A stretch of DNA of 64,000 nt from GCA-001856825 sp049965815 (GCA_049965815.1 JBMFVV010000002.1:1-64000); one strand, 5' to 3'. Shown: positions 1 through 8,396, counted from the stretch's first letter. Made by a program: numbers and translations. The notes: generated by a model not told the origin, from the sequence alone.

Positions 1-289
1 CAATGGAAATGGTGTATTTCAGGCCTGCGTAAAGGTAGGGAGTCATCACGGGGTAGAGGAGGTATGAGATCACTGTCAAAGTCACAGTGCTCAGAAAATA
101 ACCAAGGACAAGTTTCCAGGTTGGCTGTCTCCTTCTGCTTCCCGCTATCCTACCACCCCTATGCCTTGAATACGTGAAGACGCTCCCCACGAGTGAGGAG
201 ATCATCGCCGCAGCAACGAAATAGTAGACGAAGCTAATCCAGAAAGGTATGATATCGTCTATCAGGATGCTCACAGTGGCACTTAACAC
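1..289 (-). CDS. Membrane protein, C-terminus beyond window edge (partial)
   Basis: An open frame on the minus strand enters from the left edge. It can start at a GTG at 289 or at an in-frame GTG at 274; an in-frame TAA lies just upstream of the first. The 96 visible codons include a hydrophobic stretch near residues 10-35, a basic loop rich in Arg (about residues 36-50), and a second hydrophobic stretch near residues 55-75, so at least two membrane segments are likely. I do not recognise the family. Both starts are non-ATG, so the exact N-terminus is uncertain. The promoter would lie in the short gap before the tRNA-Gln gene. Confidence 0.55.
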   Translation of the reverse strand, partial: MLSATVSILIDDIIPFWISFVYYFVAAAMISSLVGSVFTYSRHRGGRIAGSRRRQPTWKLVLGYFLSTVTLTVISYLLYPVMTPYLYAGLKYTISI

Positions 290-430
290 TTACTCCTATC
301 TATGATTTTTTGGAACATTCTCAGACATTTCCTTTTAAATAGGATTTTCTCAATTTTTTAATAGAATCTTATTTGTTTCGTCTTGTGATGCTTCACTATC
401 GTGAAAAATACGGCTCTGCGAAATCACAAT

Positions 431-502
431 AGCCCCGGGCAGATTCGAACTGCCGTCGTCGGATTCAAAGTCCGAAATGCTTGTCCACTACACCACGGGG
501 CT
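431..502 (-). tRNA. tRNA-Gln (anticodon UUG)
   Basis: The reverse complement folds as a 72-nt cloverleaf. The acceptor arms are AGCCCCG and CGGGGCT. The anticodon stem TCGGA/TCCGA encloses the loop CTTTGAA, which puts TTG at positions 34-36. The T arm carries the usual GTTCGAATC loop. No intron and no encoded CCA are seen. Confidence 0.95.
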
Positions 503-533
503 TCGATTACTCTATTTCCTTGTAAATAAAAAT

Positions 534-1769
534 TTATCCAGACTTGTAGTTGAGAAACTCCTTGCCTAACAGTTCTCTGGCAATTATCAATTTCATTATA
601 TTTATTCCTCCCTCTGCTCCGATATAATAAGACATCACACCACCTTGTGCAGCCCCCAGTGGGAGGTCCTTAGTGTAGGCCATAGCTCCATGCCATATCA
701 TAACTTTCGTTATTATCTCGTGAGCCGTCGGTGGGCCTGTCATCTTCGCAAGAGAAACAGCAAGATTTTGCTCTGACAGAGGCACTCGTTCTTTGCTCTT
801 GTAAACCCTATCAAGTGTCCACGCTGCCTTTTGGGTAAGTAACCTTGAAGATTCAAGTTTACCGTATAGCTCAGAAAGTTCAAACTGCAGTCCTTCCTGT
901 TTCCCGAGGGGCTGATCGAAGAGAATTCTGGTCCTCAGGTGTTCCCTTCCCATGTCTAGAGCCTCAAGAGCAGCCCCATTGCAGGCAGCTGCAACATAAA
1001 TTCTAGCTATGTTGAATCCTTCCATTATTACATGGAATCCTTGGCCGACATCTCCAACCCTGTAAATGTCTTCTAGATCTAGATCGTTGAAAGAAAATCC
1101 TCCTGTCGACAGACCCTCCCTTGCTATATTGTTAAAGAGCGTTGTCGATATTTCTTTCCTTAGTTTTCCATCAGTACCTTTAATCATGAAAGCAAATGAT
1201 GTGAATGCCTTAGATGCGAGACTCTTATCACCTGTTCTAAGGAGTGTCAAAAACCCTCCTCCCCCCGGTAGATCAAGTGCTTCCCTTACACCGCTTATGT
1301 ACACCTTTTCCCCTGATACTGACCACCCTCCCCCCTTCCTTGTTGCGTTTGATTTTTCATTCATTACATCTGATCCCCCGGATGGCTCGGTGGATCCAAT
1401 TCCAAAGTAGGTTCTGCCTTTGACTATGGATGGTAAAATTTCCTGTTTGGCCTCTTCAGAGCCGTACTTCTCCAGCATAGAGGGCCAACCATTTAGAAGA
1501 AGTATGTAGACAGGGAGAGCCATAGATACATCTCCCCTAGCCAGTTCTTCAACAATTGCCGCCATTTGTGAAATTGTTCCTCCTGCCCCTCCATACTTTT
1601 CAGATACTGTGAAACCTATGAAACCCGCATCAGCTGCTCTTTGTATAATTTCTTCAGGAATCTTTTTCGCATAGGAAATACTGTCTCTCTTGGGGATGAC
1701 GTATTTTTGGACAAATTCTCTCGCATTATCTCTTATGAGCTTATCTTCTTCTGTGCTGCCAAAGTCCAT
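534..1769 (-). CDS. Acyl-CoA dehydrogenase family protein
   Basis: FAD-dependent acyl-CoA dehydrogenase of about 411 residues, expected to form the alpha-beta double bond in acyl-CoA and pass electrons to an ETF. Visible family signs are the N-terminal helical domain, the YGGAGG turn near the end of the first third, the STEPSGGSD flavin/substrate motif, and the C-terminal GAEGG segment, where the Glu sits where many family members hold the catalytic base. A start at 1823 would add 18 atypical residues. I prefer the ATG at 1769 because a TATA-like AAAATATTTA lies about 26 bases upstream, giving a leaderless message. Substrate chain length cannot be told from sequence. A paralogue is at 14427-15554. 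Confidence 0.9.
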   Translation of the reverse strand: MDFGSTEEDKLIRDNAREFVQKYVIPKRDSISYAKKIPEEIIQRAADAGFIGFTVSEKYGGAGGTISQMAAIVEELARGDVSMALPVYILLLNGWPSMLEKYGSEEAKQEILPSIVKGRTYFGIGSTEPSGGSDVMNEKSNATRKGGGWSVSGEKVYISGVREALDLPGGGGFLTLLRTGDKSLASKAFTSFAFMIKGTDGKLRKEISTTLFNNIAREGLSTGGFSFNDLDLEDIYRVGDVGQGFHVIMEGFNIARIYVAAACNGAALEALDMGREHLRTRILFDQPLGKQEGLQFELSELYGKLESSRLLTQKAAWTLDRVYKSKERVPLSEQNLAVSLAKMTGPPTAHEIITKVMIWHGAMAYTKDLPLGAAQGGVMSYYIGAEGGINIMKLIIARELLGKEFLNYKSG

Positions 1770-1790
1770 CTTAATCCAGAAGTGATCCTT

Positions 1791-1802
1791 TCTAAATATT
1801 TT
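1791..1802 (-). promoter_or_regulatory. TATA box for acyl-CoA dehydrogenase
   Basis: On the minus strand TTAAAATATTTA is centred about 27 bases before the ATG at 1769, the usual archaeal TATA-to-start distance for a leaderless transcript. Confidence 0.5.
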
Positions 1803-1968
1803 AACTCTAGACCCATCAGTCATTATTTTGGAACGACTTTTGGTAGAATTATCATAAAAATGAAGGTCCCGCTTTTGAGGTTTTAGATCTCTATATGGGT
1901 TGCGACTATGCCCTTTCTATACTCATTTCCAGTGGGACCAATCGTGCCGCATGGCTTCTCTTTTAGGC

Positions 1969-2672
1969 TCAATCTGCAGTGAGAGTTCCTCTCATCCAGC
2001 CTGGGGATTCCATTGCTCCACCCCATCCTGTTGGACCGGAACCACACGAAACCTCGCACTGCCACGTGTAAACACCTGGACCTCGCTCGAAAGTGGCCTG
2101 AACAACACTAGATGGTTCTATCGGTATGTTAAGGACTATACTGCTTCCGTTTTGTATTGTGAATGTATGAGCTATGTTATTGACTGAAACAGATGAAACC
2201 TCTACGCCTCTATTGACATTGATCTGACATTGATCTGGCTGCTTCCAGTGGTTGAGTTCACATTCGTGTTATTTACAATTGTCTCCTTACCATTTAATGT
2301 TCCAGTGACATTGGCATATATTGGGGATATTGTTCCATTTCCGTCATCATAATTTATCACAGTCATTTCGACCTTCTGATTTGCTGGAATTGTTATGTTT
2401 GCAGAAGACTGTAACGTCCCATTTTGAAGTACGAAAAATGCGGGTTGATATCCTACTGATGCGTTATAGAAATTGTTCGTAGTTATTACAAGGATCAGTT
2501 GGAAAGGAACAGAAGTACCGGTACCTACCTTTCCCTGAGTCTGCTCTACCGGGGTATTTGATGAAAGATGACTTGCGAATAGTCCAGTTGCCAACCCACC
2601 TGCTGCTATCAACACTACTATCACTGTTACGATGATGTTGCCAACCGATTTGTTATGCAATTTAACCGCCAT
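1969..2672 (-). pseudogene. Membrane-anchored cupredoxin, frameshifted by an 11-bp tandem duplication
   Basis: The reading frame from ATG 2672 gives a membrane anchor (residues 10-33), an Asn/Thr-rich linker and a beta-rich domain, then stops at 2202 after 156 residues. In the next frame translation continues without stops to a TGA at 1969-1971, giving a His in AHTF, then WQCEVSCGSGP, a GGAM and a GWMRG near the end: a copper-binding cupredoxin C-terminus. Removing one copy of the duplicated GACATTGATCT at 2215-2236 restores one continuous frame of 230 residues. The intact protein would be an exported blue-copper or CuA-like electron carrier. As read, the metal site is not translated, unless frameshifting or variation in the population restores it. 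Confidence 0.85.
2215..2236. repeat. 11-bp perfect tandem duplication inside the cupredoxin gene
   Basis: GACATTGATCT occurs twice back to back (2215-2225 and 2226-2236). Eleven is not a multiple of three, so it shifts the minus-strand frame. Deleting either copy gives the in-frame junction QINVNRGVEV. Confidence 0.95.
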
Positions 2673-2689
2673 TAAATAATTACATAGTC

Positions 2690-2704
2690 AATTATTTTAT
2701 ATCG
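2690..2704 (-). promoter_or_regulatory. TATA box for the cupredoxin gene
   Basis: The minus strand reads GATATAAAATAATT, centred about 25 bases before the ATG at 2672. The promoter of the broken gene therefore looks intact and the message leaderless. Confidence 0.55.
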
Positions 2705-2898
2705 TGCACGTGTAGGTGCATAAATGCACCTTAAATCTCCTAATTACACTAAAGAAATACACGGAATATATTGGTGTTTCAATGAATTATATTAACTTTA
2801 TCCAAAATTTTTTACCCCTGAAACCCAAACTTCGGTTCAAAGTGCATGGAATCATAAAGGCGAAAGAAGTTAAATTCTGAGGAAACATTTGGCAAAAG

Positions 2899-2983
2899 GC
2901 GGGGGTTGCCGAGCCAGGTTAAAGGTACCAGACTTAAGATCTGGTTCCGTAGGGATTCGGGGGTTCAAATCCCCTCCCCCGCA
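2899..2983 (+). tRNA. tRNA-Leu (anticodon UAA)
   Basis: An 85-nt type II tRNA with a long variable arm. The acceptor pair is GCGGGGG/CCCCCGC. The anticodon stem CCAGA/TCTGG holds loop CTTAAGA, with TAA at 34-36. The T arm reads GGTTCAAATCC. No intron and no encoded CCA. Confidence 0.95.
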
Positions 2984-3000
2984 TTTATGTGTAGTTGAAT

Positions 3001-3132
3001 ATGAACGATCAAACCATTCATTACAAAAAGCAATGGTTCGAAGGTTATCATAAACAGGAGAAGAAAGGATTGAAGGCCCTCAATGAGAATTTGCAGATAT
3101 TGCAGGATATAGCAATCGACAGTGGACTGTCT
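3001..3132 (+). CDS. Possible 43-residue charged peptide after tRNA-Leu
   Basis: A short ATG-to-TGA frame begins 17 bases after the tRNA-Leu. It is helical and Lys/Glu-rich (for example KKQWFEGYHKQEKKG), but no family is recognised and no clear ribosome binding site precedes it. It may be the head of a gene truncated where the following decayed stretch begins, or a chance frame. Confidence 0.25.
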
Positions 3133-3148
3133 TGAGGAGTGCAGTTTC

Positions 3149-3606
3149 TGGAAAAAAGATGCATCAAAAATAGTTCAGTCAATGAGGAGCAAAGAATCAG
3201 AGTATACCCTGGCCGAGCCTGTTGAAGAGGTGCAGAGACATCACAAGCATCTCTACAACCTGTCCTTTATTAGGAACTCTTTGGAAGCTGATGTCCATTG
3301 TGTTTACATTTCCCCTTCTCTACCCTTCCGAGTACGCAAGTCCACTCGTTATCTCTTGAAATCTTTCTGGTCTCTGTTTCCTAAAGTGTTACCCTCTTCT
3401 GCAACATTTTTGATCTCTCCACATTCCCTTGGAGGTTTGTCCTTTACCCGAAATATGCCACCGTAGTTAAAACGTCCCCTGTTATTCCAGTGCTGATGGT
3501 ACGGGAAAGTGATTGCAGGAGCAATGATTGCCACAACTGCAATAGTGAAGGCATTATATTCATTTCCGTCGTGCCACTGAAACTCGAAAAGGCAGCATTC
3601 CTCAAC
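3149..3606 (-). pseudogene. Degenerate coding remnant
   Basis: On the minus strand one frame is open from 3606 to 3349 with ordinary protein-like composition (NNRGRFNYGGIFRVKDKPP). It stops, and the adjacent frame continues with ITSGLAYSEG, a further stop, then FQRVPNKGQVVEMLVMS. Frame changes and stops inside a protein-like stretch point to a decayed gene, possibly from a mobile element, but I could not name the family. The plus-strand frame over the same bases has poor composition and is probably a shadow. Confidence 0.3.
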
Positions 3607-3828
3607 CTAAATACAGTGGGTTTTAAACAGGCATCTTGATCAATGCCACGTCGGCCCAATATATATTTCCATTTCAGAGGGAATTGAGAAATATGGAAAT
3701 GCGCAGAATATTAGGACAATCTGGTCGGGGATATCACGGGTGGCAACAAAATGAAGCAGGCTATAACACGTTCCTCAAGGGAACTTAAATGATTAGAAAT
3801 AACCCTTCCGTTACCGTCAGATTTGCTT

Positions 3829-4446
3829 TTAGGAAAGTAGGAACTCCTTGAGTTCCTTAAAGAATACTTCCCTGTTGTCCAGGTAGAGTGCATGGCCAGC
3901 ATTCCGTACTGGGATGAGCTTTGATCCCTTGATTGAATTGCCATATTTCACAAACGATTCTTTTGGGATCACGTCGTCATGTTCCCCGTACATTATCAGG
4001 ACTGGAATTCTGATCATGGATGCTTCCTGCGACAGTTCGTCGCTCCACACGGGTCCGACTAGCATAAGCTTGTTCACGGATTCAGGATGCTTCGATGCAT
4101 ATGAAGTGACGAAAGGACCTGAGAAAGATGCCCCCAGGAGGGAAAACTTCTTCAGTCCCAAATTCCCAGCGAATTTTTCTATGAATACTGCAGCATTCGA
4201 ATACTTCCTTGTTGGAGGGTAGTATTCGCCATTCTTCTCGCTCTCCCCCCATCCAGGGTAATCAACTGCCACGTAATTCATCCCAATCTCATTTATTTTT
4301 TCTGCAGTTCCGATAGATGACCAGGTCTCAGCCTTGAATGATTTCCCGTGGAGAAGCAACAAGGTGTCTCGTGGTTCCGCTATTCTGCTATCAAAATAAT
4401 GGACGCTCTTCCCAGCTACTGTCGTGAAGTTGCTTGACAGTTTCAT
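3829..4446 (-). CDS. Alpha/beta-hydrolase fold protein
   Basis: A 205-residue single-domain hydrolase. It shows the LLLHGKSF oxyanion-hole strand (about 30-37), DYPGWGES after strand 4 (62-69), a nucleophile elbow GASFSG with Ser107, an acid in YGEHDD (Asp157 or Asp158), and His185 in NAGHALYLD, so the Ser-Asp-His triad is complete. No cap domain is apparent, so it is small for the family. There is no signal peptide, so it is cytosolic. Likely an esterase or related hydrolase; the substrate cannot be inferred. It stands alone between gene-poor stretches. Confidence 0.85.
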   Translation of the reverse strand: MKLSSNFTTVAGKSVHYFDSRIAEPRDTLLLLHGKSFKAETWSSIGTAEKINEIGMNYVAVDYPGWGESEKNGEYYPPTRKYSNAAVFIEKFAGNLGLKKFSLLGASFSGPFVTSYASKHPESVNKLMLVGPVWSDELSQEASMIRIPVLIMYGEHDDVIPKESFVKYGNSIKGSKLIPVRNAGHALYLDNREVFFKELKEFLLS

Positions 4447-4844
4447 GGATAGTCATGAAACACCTGCTATTACCACTGTCGCATCTGAAGGTAGATGCAT
4501 TCTATGAAACTTTTGGGTAAGACAGGACCAATAGCTTTGTTAGCCTTCCAGGTTAGTCAGGGAGGGTCTATTCAGTTCCTTCCCTCATTCCACCACATTC
4601 TTCAATCCTAAATTTTGACGTATTGCCACTTTCAGCTCTACTTTACTTCCCATTCAATTGCGTCAGGCATCTTGAAGTGCAGCCAGCAGCTATCTGTACG
4701 TTTGTATATTTATGAATTTTTAATGTCAGGGAGTATTTGTAACTTATTCCATCCACTAAACCCACTGTTTTCGTGGTCAATTGTAGCATTGACAAGCAGT
4801 CAGTAGAAGAATGGGTGCTTCTCCTATCCAAAATTCAACAGTCA
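4447..4844. other. Gene-poor spacer of about 400 bases
   Basis: No frame with a convincing start, composition or motif was found on either strand, and no tRNA, repeat or strong hairpin was seen. Confidence 0.5.
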
Positions 4845-5630
4845 TTAATCGGCCCAATTAAACTCTTCTATCAGTGATGACATCGCAGAATTAATGAGCC
4901 TTGAAATTTCGGAACCTATATCAGTACCTGTGCCTGCAAATCTATACTCCTCACCGCTCATTGAGCTTACAATCGCAGTTACATCGGTAATGGTACCTGT
5001 AGCTGCACGACTTGAGTACTTGCTTCTTATGTTCTTTTCCAGCAGGGAATAAGATTTGGCCTCAACTGATGTCTTGTATGCGTCTACAAGAGCTCCATCC
5101 GTGAGTTTAAGGTCCGTGAGGACGATGATGTTAATCGTTCCGTTTATCCCCCTGCCAGAGTACGACAAGCCGTCAAGGGGGGATGCCGCGTTATCCAGTC
5201 CAAGGGAGACGAAACAATGCGTGTGGCCCTCATTGACGTAGGCAAACGTATCAGGCCTTACTGCGGTCAGAAGTCCCACCGTTTCTTCTGGATCAGCATC
5301 TATGCCTCGTAATATGTTAGAGATGTACGCCACCGGCTTTCCGCCGCAATCCCCCTTGCCGTAAAGGGAGTAGTTTATTAAGGAAGAACATTTCTTGATT
5401 CCGCCGTTAAATACTGCGTTACTGATACACTTCGTGTCCTTGGCCTTGAGAAAAAGAAAATCCTGATACATCCTTGCAGAAAAGAAATCAGTCTCTATGG
5501 TTTGACCTTCTTTCAGAATTACCAACACATCCTTTGAAGCTATCAAGGCATAAAAGTTTTGAGAGCTGATACATGCTAGGATCGAAGCTCCCTCGTGGCC
5601 ACGTATTCTCAAGTGACACATCCCATTCAC
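4845..5630 (-). CDS. cbiZ: Adenosylcobinamide amidohydrolase CbiZ
   Basis: A 261-residue CbiZ family enzyme. CbiZ removes the aminopropanol arm of adenosylcobinamide to give adenosylcobyric acid, letting archaea salvage imported corrinoids. Recognised from the C-terminal block TDVTAIVSSMSGEEY followed by FAGTGTDIGSEISR, the ThrAsp/GlyThrGlyThr pattern of this family, and the central hydrophobic TINIIVLTDLKLTDGALVDA. The start is a GTG at 5630 or an ATG at 5621. No other cobalamin gene lies nearby, so the rest of the salvage pathway must be elsewhere. Confidence 0.85.
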   Translation of the reverse strand: MNGMCHLRIRGHEGASILACISSQNFYALIASKDVLVILKEGQTIETDFFSARMYQDFLFLKAKDTKCISNAVFNGGIKKCSSLINYSLYGKGDCGGKPVAYISNILRGIDADPEETVGLLTAVRPDTFAYVNEGHTHCFVSLGLDNAASPLDGLSYSGRGINGTINIIVLTDLKLTDGALVDAYKTSVEAKSYSLLEKNIRSKYSSRAATGTITDVTAIVSSMSGEEYRFAGTGTDIGSEISRLINSAMSSLIEEFNWAD

Positions 5631-5717
5631 GAACTCAAAGACTCATATCCTGAGCCTTAATGGATTATACAGGTGATGTAACAGGGCAAAGTTTGGCCAC
5701 TATCCTTACAAAAATGA

Positions 5718-5728
5718 TTTATATATAT
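5718..5728 (+). promoter_or_regulatory. TATA box for the 90-residue protein at 5745
   Basis: TTTATATATAT lies about 22 bases upstream of ATG 5745. Because it overlaps the earlier ATG at 5727, it argues for the later start. Confidence 0.55.
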
Positions 5729-5744
5729 GCACTCATGCAAATTC

Positions 5745-6017
5745 ATGGCTCTCCCCTGCGAATTTATAGCGCAACTGGAGAAGGCCCTTGAGGTCCAGGA
5801 ACAGAAATCCATCGCTTACTGCTTCATTGCTCTTGATCCACAAGACTGTTACTACAATATGCACTGGACTATGAGTCAGGCTTCCTCAACAGTCTTCAAG
5901 TACTACTTCGGCAGAGTATATACACAGGAGGAATACAATGAGATTACTTCTATCATCCGTAAAAGAATAAGTAGGTTCCTTGATAGATTCCCAAGGTTCA
6001 GGGTGGGCGGGGTCTGA
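5745..6017 (+). CDS. Small conserved-looking protein of unknown function
   Basis: A 90-residue soluble protein with a helical N-terminus, a central segment with four aromatic residues around CYYNMHW, and a basic C-terminal helix (SIIRKRISRFLDRFPRF). A longer start at 5727 is possible but overlaps the TATA box. Family not recognised. The good promoter and balanced composition suggest a real gene. It is isolated, with an empty 600-base stretch after it. Confidence 0.5.
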   Translation: MALPCEFIAQLEKALEVQEQKSIAYCFIALDPQDCYYNMHWTMSQASSTVFKYYFGRVYTQEEYNEITSIIRKRISRFLDRFPRFRVGGV

Positions 6018-6620
6018 ACCAGAAAAGTGAATTTATTAATAGACAGATGAACCTTTCAGATTTTTATTATGTCCCAACGAACAATAGTTTCGTGAAGTTC
6101 TTCTAACTTCTTATCTCAGGAGCTAGGGAAATCAGACTGGACTTCATTCAAATTCCCTAGTGGGATGGATATCTTGAACTTATTTATTGACCCTGTTGAG
6201 TCATGGAGGTTTAAATTTGGGGAAGATTGACCTGATATGTCTCCCTATATTTATGGTAAGTTTTTATTCGCTCATTTCGGTAATTTCAGGGGATTTAGTG
6301 AGGCGTGAGGAACCGCTTGTTGTATTACTAGATCAGTTTGATGGAATTACAATTTGACGTTTACTATTATGCTAGGCTGAAGTTTTTAACTTTACCGAAT
6401 GGGACGCGTTGATGAACATATCTGAAGGTCTTGGAAATTGCAATACAACCAGTCTGCCAATGTCAGAAAATTTAGTACGTGCTTATCTTCTTGAACTTAA
6501 GTTGCAACTGTGTCTTCTTCGGCTCCAATTTAGTGTTGCATGAACTTCTATAGAAACGGCGCATATTGCATCTCAAGGCAAGCCTAAGTCAAGCATTATG
6601 GTTCCAGGATTCCCAAAGAT
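6018..6620. other. Gene-poor spacer of about 600 bases
   Basis: Both strands carry frequent stops, and no RNA gene, repeat array or clear hairpin was found. It could hold decayed sequence, but nothing identifies it. Confidence 0.5.
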
Positions 6621-7364
6621 TTAGTGATTCATGCCATAGAATATCCGCTCCACCTCTTCCGGGGAAGCACTGAGCCACTTTTTTGCCTGACCTGTTGAAA
6701 TTTCTTGGATATCCCTCTGGAAACCGTCGATGAATTCCTCAGCCATCTCAGCAGTTGATATGGAATAGTCGGTCTTCTCAATGGACTTACCCTTTAGTTC
6801 TGTGTCATGCACCGTCGGAGGAATTACTTCAAAAACCTTGACGTTCGTTGATTTGAGCTGATGTCTCAGGGAGAGAGAGTAAGAGTGCATGGCTGCCTTT
6901 GTTGCGGAGTATATTGGGAAGTAAGAAAGAGGTACGATCCCAAGTCCAGAAGTAACATTGACGATTGCAGAACTCTGTTGTTTCATCAGGATGGGAAGGA
7001 AGAGACCTACCATGTGAATCTGAGATCGAAGATTGATCTCCATTTCAACATCTGCCTCTTTAAGACCGTTCTCTCCCGATGTCAGGTCTATCCTCCTCTG
7101 TATTCCTGCATTGTTGATCAGAACATTCAATGTTGGAAGCTCCTTTACAGTGTAATTCAGGAGCTTCTTCCTATCACTTTCATTTGAAATATCTGCAACG
7201 AACGTCAGGAGCGAGGGTGATTTCGTCTTCGCTTCTTCAAGCTTATCTTTCCTTCTACCGCAGACTAAAACGGTATTTCCTAGCTTTGCCAGGCGATCAG
7301 CAAATGCAAACCCTATGCCGGTTGCACCACCCGTAATCAAGATAGTATTTCCTTTCAGTTTCAT
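6621..7364 (-). CDS. Short-chain dehydrogenase/reductase (DltE-like)
   Basis: A classical SDR of 247 residues with an N-terminal Rossmann fold. The cofactor motif TGGATGIG is at 11-18, an acid in VADIS follows strand 3, NNAG is at 84-87, the catalytic Ser is near 139 in NVTSG, and YSATK (Tyr152, Lys156) completes the active site. Arg residues after strand 2 (CGRRKDK) favour NADP(H). The C-terminal half resembles the uncharacterised DltE-type oxidoreductases. Substrate unknown. It is transcribed alone, away from the gene at 7541. Confidence 0.85.
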   Translation of the reverse strand: MKLKGNTILITGGATGIGFAFADRLAKLGNTVLVCGRRKDKLEEAKTKSPSLLTFVADISNESDRKKLLNYTVKELPTLNVLINNAGIQRRIDLTSGENGLKEADVEMEINLRSQIHMVGLFLPILMKQQSSAIVNVTSGLGIVPLSYFPIYSATKAAMHSYSLSLRHQLKSTNVKVFEVIPPTVHDTELKGKSIEKTDYSISTAEMAEEFIDGFQRDIQEISTGQAKKWLSASPEEVERIFYGMNH

Positions 7365-7540
7365 CTTCTATCTCCGCCCAAACTTAAGTCATCCCCTCTA
7401 TGTCCTCGTTTGGGATATATCTTGGCTTCCTCCAGTTAAGGACTGTAGCCATAATAATCCGTCATATACGGGAAGAATGGAATATACACATATGGAAAAT
7501 TGCGGCAAGTTTATCTGCAGAATTTGCTTGATAAATCGAT

Positions 7541-8149
7541 ATGGAATATTTCGAGATAGTTGAACACGTTCCTGACAAGAACGGCAAAGGCTTCCTTATA
7601 GCTGCAATTGATTTCAAGGACCCGAAGTTCATCAGAGTTCTTGCGAACGAAGAGCCTAAGGCATATACCAACATAGCTGTGAGCGGTAATAAGGCCTATT
7701 TTGGGGAGAAGGAAATAGGAACTGTTGTGGACAGGAGAGACTCAAGCCAGGTGAAGGTGAGCACCAATTATGATATCAAGTACACCGGTGGTTATTCCCT
7801 TGACGGGAAGACGGTGTACCTGGACGAGCACTTTCCAAAAATTCTGAAGGTCGAAGGCAAGGAAATAAGCACTGAAGAAAGCATAGGACTACATCATGAA
7901 CTGCCGGAAAAGTGGTTGTCTGATCTTGGATACGAATACCCTCACGCTCATGAAATCGCTACAGGAATAGAGAAGAAGTATGTGGAATCAAAGGGAGTTA
8001 CATGGAAAGGTTATTGCACTGAAGTGGACAAGAACCTGAGACTCGTATACAGGAATACCCTTGAAAAATCACCGCCTTCCCTTGACTTGGCACCTTACCT
8101 ATACTGCAGGGACAGGGAGGCCCTTAAAGAGATCAGAGAGAGCAAGTAG
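7541..8149 (+). CDS. Conserved hypothetical protein with His-rich motif
   Basis: A 202-residue soluble protein. The first 60 residues look like a beta-rich domain with repeated short strands and turns (VSGNKAYFGEKEIGTV). The second half contains GLHHELPEKWL and YPHAHEIATG, two His clusters 18-20 residues apart with nearby Glu, which could bind a metal. I do not recognise the family and assign no reaction. It is followed immediately by two very short frames with good translation signals, so it may head a small operon. Confidence 0.75.
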   Translation: MEYFEIVEHVPDKNGKGFLIAAIDFKDPKFIRVLANEEPKAYTNIAVSGNKAYFGEKEIGTVVDRRDSSQVKVSTNYDIKYTGGYSLDGKTVYLDEHFPKILKVEGKEISTEESIGLHHELPEKWLSDLGYEYPHAHEIATGIEKKYVESKGVTWKGYCTEVDKNLRLVYRNTLEKSPPSLDLAPYLYCRDREALKEIRESK

Positions 8150-8157
8150 GTGATGTG

Positions 8158-8223
8158 ATGGCAGAAGATCATTTTTTTAAACAAGGATTAATACTTAAGA
8201 AAATATGGAGAAGTAGGGGATAA
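8158..8223 (+). CDS. Possible 21-residue leader peptide
   Basis: ATG 8158 is preceded by AGGTGAT (8148-8154), a strong archaeal ribosome binding site that overlaps the stop of the upstream gene. The 21-residue basic peptide (MAEDHFFKQGLILKKIW at its start) ends in TAATG, so its stop overlaps the ATG of the next small frame. This is a translational-coupling arrangement, but at this length it remains tentative. Confidence 0.35.
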   Translation: MAEDHFFKQGLILKKIWRSRG

Positions 8224-8396
8224 TGAGAAACTCGACTGGTAATCTAACGTTTTTTTTACTTATTATTTCATTCCTGATAGTAGCCATAGGAGCCTGGTAT
8301 ATGACTGGCATTTCGGCAAGGTACTTCGCCCTCGCAACAAAAGACCATTTCATTGCCTTTTCCAAGGGAGTAATCAGTTTCTTTAATTTCTTCTGA
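8223..8396 (+). CDS. Small single-span membrane protein, 57 residues
   Basis: Its ATG overlaps the stop of the preceding micro-ORF (TAATG). The peptide has a strong hydrophobic stretch at about residues 9-27 (FFLLIISFLIVAIGAW), then an amphipathic tail with Lys and aromatics. One membrane span is predicted. The family is unknown. The upstream coupling and the conserved-type RBS make it more credible than a random frame. Confidence 0.5.
   Translation: MRNSTGNLTFFLLIISFLIVAIGAWYMTGISARYFALATKDHFIAFSKGVISFFNFF

Noticed and set aside
1066..1410. Plus-strand frame inside the acyl-CoA dehydrogenase
   Set aside because: Shadow of a well-supported gene on the other strand.
1900..2187. Plus-strand frame of 95 codons opposite the cupredoxin
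   Set aside because: It overlaps the restored cupredoxin C-terminus, which has real copper-site motifs; the plus frame has no motif and poor composition.
2899..2983. tRNA-Leu as an attachment site with a repeated 3' end
   Set aside because: I searched by eye for a second copy of its GGTTCAAATCCCC end in the following kilobases and found none.
3122..3466. Plus-strand frame of 114 codons after tRNA-Leu
   Set aside because: Ser/Pro-rich random composition, no ribosome binding site, and a more protein-like minus-strand remnant over the same bases.
4615..4831. Two opposed short frames in the 4.4-4.8 kb spacer
   Set aside because: Neither has a convincing start signal or recognisable pattern.
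5631..5717. Cobalamin riboswitch near cbiZ
   Set aside because: No B12-box-like sequence or suitable fold was seen, and the gene reads away from a short spacer.
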